From contig SVDN01000020.1 of NCBI GenBank assembly GCA_015057825.1, positions 1 through 38,768 of the forward strand: DNA of 38,768 bases, given 5' to 3'. Below the pieces are notes generated by a model. The model was given only the letters and a program-made list of their open reading frames with translations. It was not told the DNA's origin and ran no database searches. Source of the stretch: Lachnospiraceae bacterium (GTDB lineage Bacteria > Bacillota > Clostridia > Lachnospirales > Lachnospiraceae). The stretch's first letter is position 1. The number at the start of each line of letters is the position of its first letter. Both the position numbers and the translations under genes were made by a program. Below, one piece after another: positions 37,161 to 38,768 of the stretch.

Positions 37161-38510
37161 CTATGATTTTTTATCTAAATCCTCCAAAATAAAAGGCAGC
37201 ATATAAATAGGTTTTAATTTAATTTTTTCATCCTTTCCAACGTCCTTCTGAGATAATAATATAGGTTCTGACGCATGTTTTGAATACTTTAAGCAAAAAT
37301 CATCTAAAGACGCATGCTTCTTAGATGCAGATGATTTTACTTCTAACGGCATGATTTTTGTTCCGTTTTGAAGCACAAAATCAATTTCATAGTATTGAGA
37401 GCTGTTCTTTTTTCCCCACGTATGATAGTATAAATCTCTATTTGTGGATGCAATTATCTGTGCCACCATATTTTCATATAAATATCCTAAATCGGCAGGT
37501 AACTTATCACTCAAAAGTTTACTATATATGCTCTCGCCGGTCTTTGGTGCGGCCTTAAAAATCATGGTTGTAAATAAGCCAATATCGGTTAAATATAGTT
37601 TAAATATATTTTCATCTTTAGTTTGTGATAGAGCAACACTTGGATTTGTGATATTGTGACATGCCAATACCGTTTTAGAATCCAATAAATCTGACAATCT
37701 TTCAATATCTCTATCTGTCTTTCTTTTTCCCGTGGCTTTCGACAATATATATCTTTTTTTGTCAGTTGCAAGCTGGCTGGGAATCGCTTCATACATCTTC
37801 CCTATATATCCCGATGAATCAATCTTCTTGAAATCATCAATATAAAGATTTATTATTCCTCTCTTTATTCTATCTATTTCAGCAAAATTCTTTCCATTAA
37901 CATACGCTTCCACTGCTTGTGGCATTCCACCGACGGCCATGTAAATTCTAAAATCTCGCATCAACTTTCTATTAACACCATCACCGACCGCTGTATTAAG
38001 TCTATACAGTTCTCTCAAACTATCATATGTGTTATTTCCAATAGCCCACATGAATTCTTCATAATCCATGGGATAAACGGATATTTTATGTTCTTCTGAA
38101 GGAATCACAATATTTTTTACATTTTTCTTTATGCTAATTAATGAACCCGTCTCTATATAATCATATCTTCCATCCGCCACCAAATACTTAATTGCTTGTC
38201 TAACATGTGGCTGGCGCTGAATCTCATCAAAAATAATAACAGATTCTCTCTTATAAAGAGTCACATTTGTCAGTGCCTGAATACGCAAGAAAAATACTTC
38301 CAGATTCGCAATATCATCAAAAACAGCCAATAATTCTCTTGTAATATTAGCAAAATCTATTTTTATATATGTTTTGTAATTTTCTTTTGCAAATTCTTCT
38401 GCTGCGGTAGACTTGCCTACACGTCGAGGTCCCTCCAACAGCGCTGCATATTTAGGTGCATAATTTGCCTTCCAAACGCTTAATTCTTCAATAACTTTTC
38501 GTTTAAACAT
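37161..38510 (-). CDS. AAA ATPase with DUF4143 domain (third copy)
   Basis: A 449-residue member of the other branch of the family (AAA_14 N-terminus and DUF4143 C-terminus). It has Walker A GPRRVGKST, Walker B IIFDEIQ, 'YIETGSLISI' as sensor, 'AVGGMPQAV', and a nuclease-like end 'YEIDFVLQNGTKIMPLEVKSS'. It differs from the other two copies in every motif, so it came independently. AAGGAG lies 4 bases ahead of the ATG. Its upstream region holds a 33-bp period iteron array running up to the ribosome site. Confidence 0.88.
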   Translation of the reverse strand: MFKRKVIEELSVWKANYAPKYAALLEGPRRVGKSTAAEEFAKENYKTYIKIDFANITRELLAVFDDIANLEVFFLRIQALTNVTLYKRESVIIFDEIQRQPHVRQAIKYLVADGRYDYIETGSLISIKKNVKNIVIPSEEHKISVYPMDYEEFMWAIGNNTYDSLRELYRLNTAVGDGVNRKLMRDFRIYMAVGGMPQAVEAYVNGKNFAEIDRIKRGIINLYIDDFKKIDSSGYIGKMYEAIPSQLATDKKRYILSKATGKRKTDRDIERLSDLLDSKTVLACHNITNPSVALSQTKDENIFKLYLTDIGLFTTMIFKAAPKTGESIYSKLLSDKLPADLGYLYENMVAQIIASTNRDLYYHTWGKKNSSQYYEIDFVLQNGTKIMPLEVKSSASKKHASLDDFCLKYSKHASEPILLSQKDVGKDEKIKLKPIYMLPFILEDLDKKS

Positions 38511-38520
38511 GATTCTCCTT

Positions 38521-38630
38521 ATGCCATTTATGAATTAATTATTTTTTCACTTGATGTCATTTTTGAACTATTTTTTATTTCGTTTAATGTCATTTTTATA
38601 GAAAAATTATAATTCAATCTTGTCATAAAT
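38521..38630. repeat. four iterons with 33-bp period upstream of the third DUF4143 ATPase
   Basis: ATGCCATTTAT (38521), ATGTCATTTTT (38554), ATGTCATTTTT (38587) and a decayed TTGTCATAAAT (38620) lie exactly 33 bases apart. Flanking bases (GAATTA, GAACTA) are partly shared in the first two units. The last unit overlaps the ribosome site side of the gene. Confidence 0.7.
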
Positions 38631-38666
38631 TCAATATTTTTCTCTAACCAAAATAATTGTGTTGAA

Positions 38667-38693
38667 TAAAAAAGGATGCTTACGCATCCTTTT
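38667..38693. repeat. recurrent GATGCTTACGCATC hairpin, copy 4
   Basis: This is the same hairpin as at 31118, 32576 and 36376. It is upstream of the third ATPase and close to a further terminator. Confidence 0.65.
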
Positions 38694-38705
38694 CAGACCG
38701 AAGAC

Positions 38706-38748
38706 AAAAGCCCTTTTTGGATTTTTTATCCCGAGAGGGCTTTTTTCG
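38706..38748 (+). terminator. nested hairpin terminator at the right end
   Basis: AAAAGCCCT (38706-38714) pairs with AGGGCTTTT (38736-38744) around an inner GGAT/ATCC stem, followed by TTTTTTCG on the plus strand. Its gene is not in the window; it may be bidirectional and serve a minus-strand gene from the right. Confidence 0.65.
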
Positions 38749-38768
38749 ATTATTTTTTTCTGTTTTTT

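Overview
The window looks like a chromosomal segment of an anaerobic, low-to-moderate GC Firmicute of the class Clostridia, plausibly Lachnospiraceae or a relative. The evidence is strong GGAGG ribosome sites, FeoA/FeoA/FeoB ferrous iron uptake, a glutamate racemase, an anaerobic sulfite reductase-like electron input module, and many exported Thr/Glu-rich and Ig-like proteins. Most genes are on the minus strand. No rRNA, tRNA, CRISPR array, integrase or transposase was seen.

Positions 1-5300 hold an iron uptake operon (feoA, feoA, feoB and a Cys-rich membrane peptide). It is divergent from a small membrane-anchored protein and shares an intergenic region with metal-repressor-like inverted repeats. 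Downstream are DUF1934, glutamate racemase and a hotdog thioesterase. Positions 5500-9250 hold greA followed by two CobW-family metal GTPases, one with a 68-residue His-rich insert and one carrying a DUF1980-like tail, and then a lipoprotein with DnaJ-like CxxCxGxG repeats. This is probably a zinc or other transition-metal homeostasis unit.

Positions 9300-16900 form one molybdenum operon, transcribed modA-modB-modC-moeA-(moeA-like)-moaA-(mobB::moaC)-mogA. A structured 5' leader with a terminator-like hairpin precedes modA and is a candidate Moco riboswitch. A carbamoyltransferase without the usual HCLP motif and a cytidylate-kinase-like protein follow at 17.1-18.8 kb. Positions 18.9-24.7 kb encode a cytoplasmic molybdopterin oxidoreductase, a four-cluster ferredoxin, a TorD::AsrA fusion and an AsrB-like flavoprotein. 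These four overlapping or tightly spaced genes should pass electrons from NAD(P)H to a Mo active site. Their promoter has a near-perfect -35/-10 and an inverted repeat at the predicted start. An iron-sulfur flavoprotein with a divergent TetR regulator closes the conserved part.

From 26,883 to the right end the character changes to an accessory island. It contains two copies of a surface-protein cassette: a hairpin-rich leader, an anchored Ig-like protein with a nearly identical N-terminal half but a different C-terminal domain, a small secreted Trp/Tyr-rich protein (intact in one copy, frameshifted and truncated in the other), and a 221-222 residue cytosolic protein. Between and around the cassettes lie an Xre-type regulator divergent from a Fic protein, three AAA/DUF4143 ATPases, and an aquaporin. 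Each of the three ATPase genes is preceded by its own short tandem iteron array (periods 23, 23 and 33 bp) with a different sequence. A hairpin containing GATGCTTACGCATC recurs four times here. The duplicated cassette and the ATPase/iteron pairs are the best candidates for undescribed biology; the Mo/AsrAB operon is the best candidate for an uncharacterised metabolic enzyme.
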